DNA of 64,000 nt from Denticeps clupeoides (taxonomy: Eukaryota; Chordata; Actinopteri; Clupeiformes; Denticipitidae): NCBI RefSeq assembly GCF_900700375.1, contig NC_041710.1, positions 23,151,557-23,215,556 on the forward strand. Direction: 5' to 3'. Shown in pieces: positions 38,006-51,528 of the stretch. Position numbers and translations under genes: made by a program. The notes beneath the pieces were generated by a model that was not told the DNA's origin, ran no database searches, and was given only the letters and a program-made list of their open reading frames with translations. Each line of letters begins with the position of its first letter. Position 1 is the stretch's first letter.

Positions 38006-41000
38006 GCACAATTACTGACCCATGATCATTAACTGTGTGATCCTCTGTAAAATTTCTGTAATATTCTTATATGGAATAATTGTACGAGTGTACCTGAAGT
38101 GTTAAAGTATGTCAGAAATTTGCCTCTAATTGTCTTTAAATGTCTCTAAAATTCTGATTTTGAAACACTTGAACCTTGACTCACAGAAAAGGTATTTCAG
38201 CTAACAGAGGAATGAAGCTGGACCAGCTGCGCATACACGGCTAAATAATGTCCTGGCCCAGAGCTCACCAAGCAAGTATAACCATGTTAACACACACATT
38301 TTTCATTAAACAGCGATCAAGCAAAACAAGCTGTTGACTAGCAGTGTAAGTGAATACATTCACATTCACTTCATTTTCACTAAATACATGATCGCGGATT
38401 CAAAAGGGAGAGGTTAAGATATTGGAAAAGGAAGTGAAGAGAGGAAAAAGTATCTGTCTACTGCCTCATAAATTAAGTTCTATATAATGTTCAATGATTG
38501 AGTCACATTGATTGATGTCTCCAATTGTTTTCTTCAAGTTCTTTTGAGACTGGCAAGACATACAGAGACACCAGTCTCAAACAGAATGCATAAAGAAATT
38601 AAATATAGAACAGGGTGGTGTTTAATGGCACAGCAAGCCAGTGTAAAATATATATTAATCTAAAAATGTGAATTTATGTGCAATCACACGAGAAAAAACC
38701 CAAATAAAGCAGTACATTGTTTTGAAATCAAATGGATGTAAAAATGAAGCTCTTACCAAATATTTAAACTTTATGATAAAATCCTTTTTTTTCCTGTTGA
38801 AGTGTCTTCAAGTGTGCTTACTGCCCATGCTGATCTGTATTGAGCTGAAAGTCTCAGTGCTTCTAAGTGAGGGCGTCTACCACACACACTCACACACACA
38901 TACACAACCCGTCTGACTGGTATGGATCTTTCTTTCATCAGTGGTCACATTTATTTTCCGAGTACGGAGGGTTCTGATTAAAATAACTGAACTGACAGCC
39001 TGAAGAGTGATGAAGATTTGTGAAGATGGAAAAATGTTAATTCATAATCAAAGAAAGAAAGAACATACTTGTCTAAAACAAAAATAGTAGGCAGTATCCT
39101 GTCCCACAGAGTATGTTACCTAATGTGTGCACAAGGGGTCAGCACTGGGTCCACATGGCAGCGTAAGAGGTGATCAGAGAGTTGCATGGATAAGGACTGC
39201 CCAGGTTTTAAATCCAACAAAGCAAGAGGAGTGTGGGAAGAGAGTGGGAGAGTTGAGGGCAGTTTTTGGAAGGGCACAAGAATGGACATGAAGAATGACT
39301 GATGGATTGAAGAAGGAATAAAAGAAAAAGAAGACTACAGAATCAGAATAAAGGCAGAAACGGCTCAGAAAGGAGAACAACTCTCTATAGGATTAAATCA
39401 AGGTTTTATTTTTTGTCATGTGCAGAACTAATGAATAAATAAAGGACAAGTCAATCAATATCAATGAAGACAAATAAGAAATCAATAATCCAGCAAAGCA
39501 ACACTTCCTCTGTAAACCTTACCAGTATGGGAAACCAGTAAGTATGTCTGTGAATGTGTGTGAAATAGGCAATATGGTAATTTATAACATCAAAGCATTG
39601 TATATAATATATATATATTATTTTCAGTGGCTCCCTTACATGCAAAGAATTCTCCACTAACTGCTAACTCTGCTAACTTGTCCAACTCCGCACCCTTTCG
39701 GACAGAAAACAGACAGTTAGTCCATACAGCCTGGGCCAGTGAATTCTGTGTTCTTTATTTGCTGCAGACAGGAGTGATCAACCAACAGGCCATAGATCTT
39801 AAATGTGTCATCACTCTTACCCTGTGACAATGAGTAGAATGGAAAATCAAAGTGCACTACTCATATGGAAACAAGAATGTAATGAAACAGATGTCATCAG
39901 CAGCAATGGTTTACATACTACAAAACATATGGTATTTAAATTCAGCATTTTTATTTCCATAAAATACAAAATGATAAATGATTGATAAAGCTTAGGCTAA
40001 GTCACAAATTGTAATTTGTTAATGATGGAAGGAAAGAAGGAAAGAATGAGGTTGGTATGTGCACTTAACATTTCTGTTAAGTCATTGAGGCGAAAAGGAA
40101 GATTTAGGTGAATAAACTCTGGTTGTATAACAACATAAAGGTTTGAGGAGTGTAGGAGAATTGGAGAATGTGTGGAAAAACGGGCAGAATTGTCTCATGT
40201 TCTCTCCAGGTGAAAAGTCCATTCTTGTCATTCATTTTTGATGCCTGGTTAATTTTACCCATCACACTTCATTATGTCTACCTCTCTGTATAAATATTTT
40301 TTTATCATTTAATTAATTTTAAATGTTCATCATGTGCAGTGATCCAAGATTTCTTTTTAATAAAAAGGGATATAACATACAAAGCTAAAAAAAATTGACC
40401 TTGGCAGTGCTGGTTGTAATGAAACAAACAAACAAATGTTTTAGTTTATTTGCCTGAATTTCCCTGAATTTCCCTAAACTAGTTTATTTGCCCAATACCA
40501 TGAGACTGATTTTATGAATATATACATATACATACTTCTCTACAGAAATATATCCTGTCCACCATGCAAATGAACCCTGGCTTGTTATTGCATCAGATCT
40601 CAGTGCTCAGACATATGAAGCCAAAAGTTAATGGTGGCCCTTAAAATAAGCTTTTTATAGGCACGGCATCAGACTGAGAACACAATAAAACACAATCTAT
40701 ACAGAAGTGATGTAAGACAACAAGTCAAATACAAATGTCTTTAAATTCCAAGTTGGGTTTAAATAAATGTCAAACAACACGTCACTTCATTCCAGAGCCC
40801 TAAGGCCATAAAACAAAACAAAACAGTAAATCAACATTTCCTGTGAAATACTAATGCTGTATTTTGTTTTTAACCTGAAGGCACAATGAACCAAACAAGT
40901 GGATAAATCAAGTCAGTGCCCATATATTTGCAAAAAATACAATGCAGCATTGACAGTGAGAAATGAGAAGAAGGAACAAGGAAACTCCACCATTAAACAG

Positions 41001-42183
41001 TTGCCATAGTATCATGATTGGCATCTGTCATCTGTACTCTTAGACATGGTCTTACTGAGGTTTTACATGACAGCACAAATTTCCATTTGATAAATAGGTT
41101 ATATAGGTTGAAACAATTGATCTGAAAAACATAGAATATATAGTATTAACTCCAGGCCTGCATTTTCTTGAGCAAAACATAATTGTAAATCTTTTTTGTT
41201 CAGATTGGTGACATTTAGCTGTGTTGTGATGTAAGTGAAAAGGAAAGCTGTCTTTCAGTACTTGTTGGATATGAAATATATAATCTGGCACTCTGCAACG
41301 AACATGGTGAGCCCTGCTCTCCCATTGCATTCACGCCCTCATGTCTCTTCTCTTAAATTACACATATTCACAGTGCGACCAGAAGGCTGTCAGGACGTCA
41401 TGTCCTGAAGCAACATGAATCGTTGCCTGGATGTAACCTAGCCTCACCGCGCTCTCGCCTGCTTCCCCTTGAAACTCAGTATGCGTGGCCTTAAGGCAGA
41501 ATGCCATCAGATGACTGCTATATCAGCTCAGCTCCACTGCTGTCTATTGATGTGCATTAAATCTATTCCAGGAGATTATTAAAGATACATTCCTGTGATC
41601 ACACGGACATGGAGGAATATCTGGCAAATGTGTCCCATCATCGCATTCATGCACGGTTTTATCTGGTGGATCACCCTTCTTGGATGATATGTCACGTGGT
41701 ACCATGCTATCTTGCGCCATCCAAGAATGGACTTGTCACCCAGGGAAGCATGCAGTAATTTTAATTTATTATCTTAGCAGGCTGTCATCCATCCTGGGGT
41801 GCATAGCGGTGAGCATTGCTGGTTGTTTGAGTATAAGCAGCTTGGGTTGAATGCTTTTTCCTAGGGCAACTTTAAGATAGGATGCTAGAAGGAAATGAAA
41901 AGTTGGAGTGATTCAGTTCCTAGTGCTGGTTACTTTGTCTCATGACCTTTTGGGAGTGGAAAAGCAATTTAGAAGCTGTGCCACTGCTTAATTTAGGGGA
42001 ACTGAATCTGTGATGCAGAGTTGATGTATGGTCTATTTTTTTACAATAAAAATCTTATTTAAGTTTAAGAAATTATTTAGGTTTAAGAAATTGCCTGTTG
42101 TCTAAAACTAAAGACAGGCCAACCAAGAGAAACATGGAGTAAAGAATATTTATACTTATATATAATATATACTTTTATATATA

Positions 42184-42216
<33 letters not shown>

Positions 42217-43560
42217 GTTTCAGGGCGTTGTCTGTACTTGGTGAACGAGTGCTGAACGAGTGCTGACATTTGAGAATGAGCCATGGTGTCCCGCTGTCCC
42301 ACAAATTTACACCCCTGTCCACTGCATGCCTCTGTGGAAGCTACAGCTGGCACCTATTAAAGCAATGTTGTTGAACATGGACAAAAGTAGCAGCCAGACT
42401 TTTGATCCGAGTGGTCTTACAAGGTGTAGAACAGATTGTATGAACTTTTCTTTGATCCTATACATGCTTGTCTTCAGTACAGTTTTAACAACAAAAAAAG
42501 TTTGTGGACCCCTGCTGTCAGATATCCCTGAGTGGTTTGACTCATTGGTCTGAATAGTCATTTGGTCTCTGGTGTAATTTTCACTCTGTCAGCACCATCT
42601 GAACTACAGTGTTCCTTCATTGAGATCTAAAAAAACACTATATGAATTAGAGAAATGGATCTGGCATCTTGCAGCCATTGAGATAAAGATTCATATAGTG
42701 CTTTTGGTAATCCATTCCTTCACAGACATAGATAGCTATGTATAACCTGCATGACAAAATGGGCTTTAAAAGTAACCACTGTACCCACTGAAGAATTCTG
42801 CACCTATTTGCTGAGTGAGAGGGCAATGTGTTTTGTAGAATAGATCATTTATATTCATAACAGGCACAAATTAAACATCATATACACTATTATTTATAAC
42901 AGTAACAAATGAATGAAAAGATAACACTTTATTGATATAAATGTTATCTGACAGACGTTAGAGGTCAAAAGCAGTCATATTTTTATTTATTCCCGGGAAA
43001 TGCATTGCTAATGTTTTAGATTTTTTTTTATTCTACACTATCTTTATCATTATCATTACATACATTACCATTATCTACATTTACTGTAATTATCTTTTAT
43101 TTATTAATGATCTTTTTGTTAGAGGTGGATATCAGTTTGACAGTCATCTGTATAATATTGTCAGACGAGAGTGTTTTGATATACTCGCATGCGTACTGTT
43201 AGCGTGCGCATGAAGAAGACGGCGTGACTAGCTAATAATAATAAGAAACACTGTACCGAGCGAAGCTGGGTGCTGAATATTGGTGTTAAAATTCCATGCT
43301 GCCCTGTAAAACTCCAACACCGAACTGGGAGAATAAACGTTGCGTGTTTCTTTAAGGGTGCAACGTTGTAGTTGTTACAATCGAGTGTTACATTGTAATT
43401 CTTTGCGGTAGTTGTAGTGTGAATTAAACAGGCCAGATAATAATGAAGTCATTAGTTTTACTAATTTGACTTCCATGATACCATGATATTGTTTTCATCA
43501 CACGGGTGAAAATTGACTTCCATGAAGTGTGAGATTAAGTAATAAAAATAATCCCGAAAG
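38006..43560. other. Gene-poor region between the TRIM gene and znf638
   Basis: AT-rich with no splice-consistent coding exon. Holds CA/TA simple repeats at about 42170-42220 and a short inverted repeat at 42632-42705. ORFs of 60-97 codons here have no family likeness. Part may be unannotated 5' leader of the minus-strand TRIM gene. Confidence 0.5.
42632..42705. repeat. Short inverted repeat (hairpin-capable)
   Basis: AAAACACTATATGAAT at 42632-42647 pairs with ATTCATATAGTGCTTTT at 42689-42705, about 16 bp with one bulge around a 41-base loop. Confidence 0.6.
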
Positions 43561-43719
43561 TTGGAGCGCCTCTCTCGTGAAGTCTCGCGTGATTCTCACG
43601 GACGCCATGTTCGAAAGCACGTGCGGCGTACCGCAGCGCAGCACTGAAATGCCAAATGTTAGCATTGCTCCCGAGGCAGATACACATTAAATCTTCCCGG
43701 AAAAAACCTTTTTTTGAAG
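43560..43719 (+). promoter_or_regulatory. znf638: CpG promoter and probable noncoding exon 1 of znf638
   Basis: CG-rich block with a CACGTG E box near 43619. A strong donor TTGAAG|GTAAGA at 43719/43720 suggests a noncoding first exon spliced to the acceptor CTGACAG| at 44531. The exon contains an ATG at 43607 that opens a 27-codon upstream ORF ending within the exon. A minus-strand ORF of 165 codons overlaps this island and is considered a composition artefact. Confidence 0.5.
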
Positions 43720-44508
43720 GTAAGATTGTAAAGGTCGCCTTCGCGGCCATCGAAGAACCCGTGAAACCGCTGCAGCTACAAAGCCGGCTTTGTTCTCTCG
43801 CTTTGATCATATCCTGGTGTTTATGGCCCGTAGCTGGCCAGAGGTCTGGCAGACTGTGCTTTTTAGCGGCTTCGTTTAGCGGAGGGCCTGCGAGCCCATT
43901 AGATTTGGGTGCTTCGAGTCTATCTAACGTTCCCGGAAGAACCGACAGGCCGTGTTGACAAGTCGCTTCATGGCACCCGGGGAACGGCGGCTCGTTCTCT
44001 GTCATCATTGTGCGCGGACACGTCACCGGCACGTTGCCTTTTACGTCACGCTGCTCGCCGACTTGTCATTTTTTTATGTTTTTTTAAATGGGATGTTTTG
44101 CATTGATATTTTGCAACGAGGTTGATCGGTACTTTGAAATAAATTTCTGTCTCTGCATTTTGAGTAGTCAAGAATGTAGATGTATGTATTTACTATTAAA
44201 TCAGATCGTTTGTATTTCTCAGGCATAAGTTAGCACATTATCAAACATGAAGGAAGTTACAGAGTAACCACGGTCCTGTTACTCTACAGGACAAATGACA
44301 GTAAAATCTGGAGCTCAATAAAACCCTTTCATTTCATTTTTGTGGGTATTGATTTTTTTTTTCCAGTCAAGACCCAACAACCATTTTTACGCAAAGCAAA
44401 TTGAGATGAATAAGAGAGCAAAAAAATGTTTTTTTCCCCACATTGCTGGCCCCTGTAGTAATTATGTTTGCTGTGAATCTATGAATTCAGCGGATTAACT
44501 AATTTTCC

Positions 44509-47500
44509 ATGGTGCTGTTTTGTTCTGACAGCTTTTCACTCCACTCAAATTCACGCTCTCCGCTGATCACCTTGCCTGGCTTCACGGGCGCCTTCGTAAA
44601 CAGCCCTCTTCTCTTAGCGCCCCCCCAGGCAGCTGTGCACCATCTGGCCCAAGTCGACATTCAGCTCCTCCTCAGCTACCTCCGAACCCTTGCCGCCGGC
44701 AGCCAGTGCAGTCACCTCAGTCACTTGGCCCTGCTTGATTCGTTGCAAAAGGTGGCTGGCCCAAGCACTGGGCCCGTCCTCATGTACCACCCACAGCAGG
44801 CTACGTTTTCGCAGCCCCGCCACCTTCCTCCAATCAATGCATCTGTGGCAGCGCCATGGCCTGCATCTGCCTGGCAAACGCTCACCTACAGCTCGCCTGG
44901 CTTCCCTGCCTCGCTGTCTAAAGATGTTGAGAAGGCCATTGACCAGAGACTGAACATGGCCATGGGGGAAGGGGCTGCTTCCCAAGAAGTCGGGTTTCTG
45001 TCTCAGCCTGTGATGCTCAGCACACCTGAGCAGACAGCTGAGGGATGGTCCAGCTACCAGGGCACCAAGGTCCAAGTCAACTCCCAACAAACATCATTTC
45101 TTCCAAACATGCTTCACCAGACAAACACCCTCCCTGCTCCTGCAGCGTTGGGCTCTACTGATTCCCTCTCAGACCCTATGAGTTCCTGGAGCTCCTCATG
45201 TTTACAGATGCCTCAGACATCTGATAACATTGCCAGCGTGTTGGCCAGCTTTGGACTCTCCAGTGAAGACTTAGAGGTTATCAGTCACTTCCCCAGTGAC
45301 CAGCTAACACCAGAGACCCTGCCCTTCATCCTGCAGGACATCCAGAGACAGAAGGCTTCGCAGCCTCAACTGGCTTCATTGCAGCCCAGCCCAGCCTCCC
45401 AGCCCGATCCCCCACAGCCTGCTGCAGCTCCATCCACGCCAGTTACGGCTTTCATGAACGTGATGACTCAGGCTTCAGCAACAGTTTTTGACTATGGCCA
45501 TACCAGCCAGGATGGCTACACACGAGAAGCTCTGAGCAGGAAACAAAGTCCCAACTTTAAGTTCAAGTCCATTCATGATAACGTACCAACACCCAATATG
45601 ATTAGTGACTACTTGGCCTGTGTACCTAGTGTTTATCCCCATACCTGCTCTCTGTGTAAGGTGCAGTGTGACAAGCCTCAGGTGAGAATTACGCTGATAT
45701 TAACAATATGTGTTCACGTTTCTGACCATGTACTAAAATGTGTACATCTGTTTCAGGACTGGCAGGACCACGTTGATGCAGCGTTCCACTTCAACAGCTG
45801 CTCAGCTTTTAGGAAAAAGTAAGGTCACACTCCAAAATCAAGGATTTTGGGTATAGTGGGTAACACGCATGCCAATGAACAGACCACAAAGTCCCTGAGC
45901 AAGATTCTAAACCCTGAGTGTCTTCAGGGGGGACTGTCCCTGTAAATACTGTTTGTTTTGGATAAGGGTGTCTACTAAATGTAATAATTGCAATTCATTA
46001 TTCTAACACATTGTTCAGATGCTGCTAGTTTTGTGATTTTTTTTTTTTCCTCTCTTTTATTGTTGATTTCGTTAGCAGGCCGTTTTCTGGAATACTACAC
46101 TAGTGTTTTAAAGGGGAAGTTAATTTTTTTTCTGGTCATTTTGTCAGGTATCCTGACTGGAGACCTGCAGCCAGTCATCACTCCAGGTAATTAGAATGTT
46201 AATCATTAAAATGACTTTTCAGGAGATTTTCTTTAAAGCTGTTTTGCAGTTTGTATGAACACCATTTATACTTTCATCCTATACTTGCTGTAACCACTCT
46301 TCTAACACTCATTCTCTTTTTGTGCTCTTACAAAACTGAAATCTGAAACATTAATAAAAAAACATTTTATATAATAGGTGGATATTTCTCTTTACTCCTT
46401 AGACAAAGGAATGGTTCTTCTCCATGCCAGGACAGATGGCCTAGACGGCATGGTACCCACTCCCCGTCTCGTTCTGTGTCGCGCTCTCTGTCCTCTGGCT
46501 CCTCTCCTGAGCGTTCCTCCCGCTCTCAATACACCACTCATAGTCATCATGGTCACCACTCCTCTGGGAAACACAGCTTCTCTTACAAGAGAGCCAAGTG
46601 CGGTTTATCCAAGACGAGACAAGCTTCAGGTACAGGAACTTCTGTTCATTTCACATTGCTTGTGATGATATTCTGCATATATGGACCAATACAAATTTTG
46701 ATCTATTCCTTTAGATGATTTGTCCTCTAGACATTCCTTCAGTGAAGGTCTGAAACAGAGCACCAGCTCCTCATCACCGCCATCATCTTCCTATTTAAAA
46801 AACAATAAAAGACCACAGTCTCATTCACCTGAACGACACAGTTCCAGAGAATCCTGCTCCTCTTCATCACAAGGGCCTTTGTCATCTTCATCCAAGTTTG
46901 GATCAATGTTAAAGGCTACAGTAACATTAGATTCTAAACCGGAGTCATCTGACAAAAATCTTCCCATGGGCACCTTACCCACAGGTGAGATTCTCAGTCA
47001 TCACAGGTTAAGGCCCTGTCCACACAAGAACACTTTTCTCTAAAACGGGTTTTTCAGTTTCTAAAAAACACGGGAGCATTGTCTGGAATGTTGTCATCCA
47101 TATGGAGATACTGTTTTAACCCATTCTGCGCCCCCTGAAACGCCGTCTCTGTGTGGGTGCAAGGCCAGATTGGATAGAAAGTTTTCCGTTTTAGAAAAAA
47201 ATTGCTCTCATGTTGACAGGGATTATCATCCATCAACATTATAAGTTCTGTTGTTCTTGTGTGTGTTTTTTTCTCTCTAAAGAATCCAAAGTTAAAATAG
47301 AAACCGATGAGGTAAGATTATTTATTTATTTATTTATTTAGATTAATCAGACATTTAGAAAAATCTTCTTTATTTCACCAGAGAGGATTTGTTCTCATTT
47401 GTGGACTGCCGGAAAGTGGAGACGTAGAAGGTGCCATTAACAAACTGGCTGCTCTGCATGGAGTTCCTGCTGAAGTAATCATTGCTTCAGAGCAAAGAAA

Positions 47501-50500
47501 GGTAGGTCTTTAAATTGATATAAATATCAATGAATTGATTGGACAGACCATCCCTGTAATATAATTAAAGAAACTGAATCAGTCTCTTGGAAACCCCCTG
47601 TTGTTCTGTGCTGTTGCATAGTCAGATGGATGTCCGCAGTTGTGTGGGCAGTAGGGATATTGGACATTGTTTTGAACTGCTGCATGTTTCCTACCTCTCA
47701 CCAGGCAGTGGTAGTTTTTCCTAGTGCAGATACAGCCCGGGAGATGGTGAAAGTGCCTGCCACCATTAATGACTGTGAAGTGAGCGTGGAGCAGTTGTCC
47801 ATATCTGTGGACCTTAGAAAACTGGTGAGGGCATTAATGTCAGGGTTTTTTTTTTTTTTTTTTTTTTGTAAGTAAAAATTAATGTGGTAATGTGGTACCA
47901 TTTATTTGGTCCACATTAATGTGGTACTAGTTATTTTCTATGAAGCTATTTATCCCAATTACAGGTGTACATGTATTTCTAGTTCTTTACTGTTGCAGTC
48001 ATCACAATGATTGATCACTGATAACATTTGTGATTCAGGTAACACTATTCCACGTGCTGATGGGACCTGACAAGCCTTGTGTGAGTGTCACGTTGCCCTT
48101 TTTTAAGACTGTACCCTGAATGGAGTTCAACTGAAGATCAAATGTTAATCATTTTGTACAAACGTGTAAAGATGCTGATTTAACTAAGATTTAACTTTTC
48201 AACAGGGGGCGCTGACGGCCTGGAACAGGCTGCTGGTAGTCAGTAATGTACCAGACACACCAGCTGGTGTTATGGCAGTTCAGAAGCTTGTCCAGGATTT
48301 TGGCAGTGTCACTCGCACCCTGGTGCTCAACCACAACAGAGTAAGGCAGGGGAGGTGAAGATGGTGTGGATGGATAGCTGTTATATTTACACAGCATCTT
48401 GCTTTGTTAATGGAGACACATTTGTTTGGTTTGCTTATCAAGATCACGCTCCCTTTCTCCACAGATAATCTTTGAAATGGAAACCGCAGAAAATGCTCAT
48501 AATGTGTGTGAGCGTTTCCAGAAATTTCCATGTATTATTCATAACCACCCTCTTCATTTTTTGGTTAAGCCAGATTCACTCAATACTGTGGGTTTACTTT
48601 TTTGGCATCATTATAATACAGCTTTTACTGTAGAAATTAGGAATTTCAAGGCCTAAAAACAATCTCGCCTGTGTGTGTGTGCATTTTCCAGGTAAAGAAA
48701 AGCAAGGGGACCACCTCTGATCAGGAAGATTCATATCTGGTTGATGCTCACATGGATACTGTAGCTCAAGAACAAAACAAAAAGATGCAGGTGGACCTTT
48801 GTCTGGAAGGCGAGGGAGGCAGAAAGTCTGTCGCCGTAAATGTTTCCAGCAAACCTGAGGCCAAAATCACAAGTGAAAAGGAGATGGCTTTTGACCTGCC
48901 ACAGATCACCCCTAAGCTCCTGGAAGCCCTGCTGCAGGAATGTAGATCTCGTTCCAAAATGAGGTTAGCCACAGGAAAGGAGGAAGAAGTCCGGCACCTG
49001 AGCACTAGCAAATGTTCCCAATCAGAAGGAACTTCACTGGCTGGAACGTGTAAGGCAGATAAGGAAGGAGTAGAAGGCAACCAGGAAGCTGGTCAAGGAC
49101 CATCAAAGTCATTCAGCTTCGTCCCTGAAAGAAATGGGAAGCTGTCAAAAAGAGGGAAAGATGAGGAAACTGAAAGGATCACACAGTATGTTAAAATGCA
49201 GGTTAGAAATATGCTGATCTATAATCTAATCTATTATTTAATGGCATCCCTCACAGTTAGAGGATAACTTAATGTGGGGCAGTGGAGGCATTTAAGGAAG
49301 CGGACCTGTAATTGGAAGGTTGCCTGTTCGAATCCAGAGCCACCAAGGTGCCACTGAGGTTCCACTGCGCAAAGCACCGTCCCCACACGCTGCTCCCCAG
49401 GCGCCTGTCATGGCTGCCCGCTGCGCACCAAGGGTGATTGTTAAAAGCGGAGGACACATTTCGTTGTGTCACCGTGTGCTGTGCTTGGTTCACAATGACA
49501 ATCACTTTTCTTTCACAAATGTATTTTTTTATTGTATGAATAAAGGAAGAGATTGCTCCCTTTCACCCCTCCTTGGAAATGGACTTGGATGAGTTTGTGA
49601 CTGTGGATGAAATAGGTGACGTTTCCGAAGGGCCTGACCAATCTTTTCAAGAGACCGCTTCAAGCCCAGCTGAAGAATTTTCAAATAATGAACGCCAGCC
49701 TGCCACAGGTAGCCACCAAGCCACCATGAACCTAGATGAGGAACAGAAGAACTCTTTCAGAGAACTAGAAAGAAGGGAGCATAAGAACCCAGAAAATGCA
49801 GATAGACAGGAGGTGGATGAAAATGAAACAAAGGTTTGCATTTTATTGACTTTATTTTTGACTAAACCTTCCTAACCAAGAACCTTCATGAAATAACATT
49901 TTACCCATTACCTCAGAACATCATGGCTGTGGCTAGAACTGATGGCTGGGAAGCAGACATGCAGAGGCAATGTCATGTTCAGAACATCACCTCCGGCACT
50001 GCGGGTAATAGCAGTATTAATTTGGCATAACACCCACAATACTTTAATGTTCGAAGTGTTGACGTCTGGAGCTACTTTCTTTATTTCTCTCTGCAGACGA
50101 AGGGCATTGTATAGCAGCAGGAAACACAGCAACATGCCCAGTGCAGGGGCTTCTTACAGCCCCATCCCTCATGGTAGTCAAGGAAGTGGGGGACGGTGAC
50201 TCCAATATGGATAGAGAGGGACAAAGACAGACAGACACCACTGGCACATCATTAGTCAAAGGTGAACGTACAAGGAACCCATAACCATTGACCCATAATC
50301 AATTCATTTTCAGTTTTATGTTCTTTTCCAGAAATTTTGTTTAGTATTTTTTCTTCTGGAATAATCTCTGACACACATGGTTAGCATTGTTTTTTAAACA
50401 TCGATTCCTCTGTAAATATGTGCCATGCTTTAGCCCTAAAGAACAGAGTATATTGCTATAAGAATGCATTCACATTAAAGCGCTTCCTTCTTTGACATCA

Positions 50501-51128
50501 GGAGTTTCCAGACAGACAACAAGGAGGAAATCTCAGTATGAAGAGGAGGAATCGCTGCGGAAAAGAATACGGCCAGATCTGAGCTTTCCAGAAGCCTACA
50601 GCCTCCCTCCCTTTAGCCCTGTCTCTCCTATTGGTGAGTTCAAAGACCAGTTTGTTAATTAATAACTTATGTAACAGAAAACCATGCAGTTGTCCAATCC
50701 TCAATACTAATTATGTCATGTAACGTCAGACAACAGACAAGATAGAAATAAATATGTAATTATCACAAAAAAACAGTGGATGTCTGTGATAAATCATGGT
50801 CTTGCAAACAGGTATGGAGCTCTTGGAGCCAAGGACAGGCTTTTTCTGTCAAGTCTGTGTTGAGTTCTGCTGCGGGGGCCTGGAAGCCAAGAGGATCCAC
50901 TGTTGCAGCCTGAAGCATTATCAGAATATGCAGGTACACTTCACTTCAGCCACACCGTTCAGCCACCAGATCCCCCAAATCAAATGCATTGCTTTAGTTT
51001 GTCAAACAATGAGCAGTGTTTTCTTTAATGCTTCATTGACCTGTCATCTTACTGTTGATTATTTCACTTAGCGCTCACTACATCAGTGGAAGACAAACGG
51101 GAGCAGGTCAAGCCAGGGAATAGGCTGA
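44509..51128 (+). CDS. znf638: Zinc finger protein 638-like, matrin-type nuclear RNA/DNA-binding protein
   Basis: Nuclear-speckle protein linked to splicing and transcription. Exons: 44532(or 44509)-45681, 45767-45828, 46148-46186, 46403-46629, 46715-46984, 47283-47311, 47382-47501, 47705-47824, 48039-48080, 48206-48340, 48465-48587, 48692-49201, 49546-49833, 49917-50004, 50097-50261, 50502-50633, 50812-50933, 51072-51128; about 1233 aa if translation starts at 44509. Family matches: SVLASFGLSSEDLE and QLTPETLPFIL, VFDYGHTSQDGYT, matrin-type finger 1 (YPHTCSLCKVQC...DWQDHVD) followed by YPDWRP, an SR-rich segment, RRM-like domains (GFVLICGLPESGDVE; NRLLVVSNVPDTPAG), LDEFVTVDEIGD, and a C-terminal finger (TGFFCQVCVEF). 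Shorter than the human protein (about 1980 aa) with only one VTVDEIG unit. The start is uncertain because the acceptor at 44531 would exclude ATG44509. Confidence 0.9.
45850..45985 (+). repeat. tRNA-derived SINE (family A), degraded
   Basis: Recognisable TAGTGGGTAACACGC head, TCCCTGAGCAAGATTCTAAA body, GGGGGGACTGTCCCTGTAAA core and TTGGATAAGGGTGTCTACTA tail; the B box is lost. In a znf638 intron. Confidence 0.8.
49275..49516 (+). repeat. tRNA-derived SINE (family B), near full length, beside a splice acceptor
   Basis: Head GGGGCAGTGGAGGCATTTAA, B box GGTTGCCTGTTCGAATCC, body CCACTGAGGTTCCACTGCGC and CACACGCTGCTCCCCAGGCG, tail TCACAATGACAATCACTTTT. Its T-rich end is only about 30 bp from the znf638 exon at 49546. 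Confidence 0.93.
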
Positions 51129-51199
51129 ACTCACTCCTGCAATCCATCCCTCCCCCTCCAGTGTACTCCTTTTCCCCCCAAAGAGAGAGAACATTGTAA

Positions 51200-51230
51200 A
51201 TAGGACAAATGTAAATAAAGTGTTGATTTA
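51200..51230 (+). terminator. znf638: Polyadenylation signal of znf638
   Basis: AATAAA within GTAAATAAAGTGTTG (about 51211-51217), some 85 bp after the stop codon and followed by T/G-rich sequence, fits a short 3'UTR. Confidence 0.6.
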
Positions 51231-51528
51231 TGAGAATGTATGGGTATTAATTTTTATTTTTCATTCAGCATTGTTTACAAATTATTACCAAAAAGAAAAT
51301 ATTACCTCACAGTTTGGACAATGGGTGGCTACGGTATCTAGCTGGAGTTTAAAGTACTGTATCAGTAGCAAGATGTTCTACTGCATACTGGGTCAGCTCT
51401 AATATTTCTATCTAACATTATATCTTCTGACCGTAGATGCATAGACAAATTTATTTAATCAATTATTGATTGTTATAAAGACTTCGCAGCATTGTTTTCC
51501 AAGCTGTCCCAGGATGGATCCCAAGAAT

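Noticed and set aside
43118-43380. Possible solo LTR: TG...CA ends with AATAAA near the right end
   Set aside because: No target-site duplication and no second copy in the window; too weak to call, at most an old fossil.
43535-44032. 165-codon minus-strand ORF over the znf638 promoter
   Set aside because: Lies antisense to a CpG-rich first exon, and its composition follows base content; no recognisable domain.
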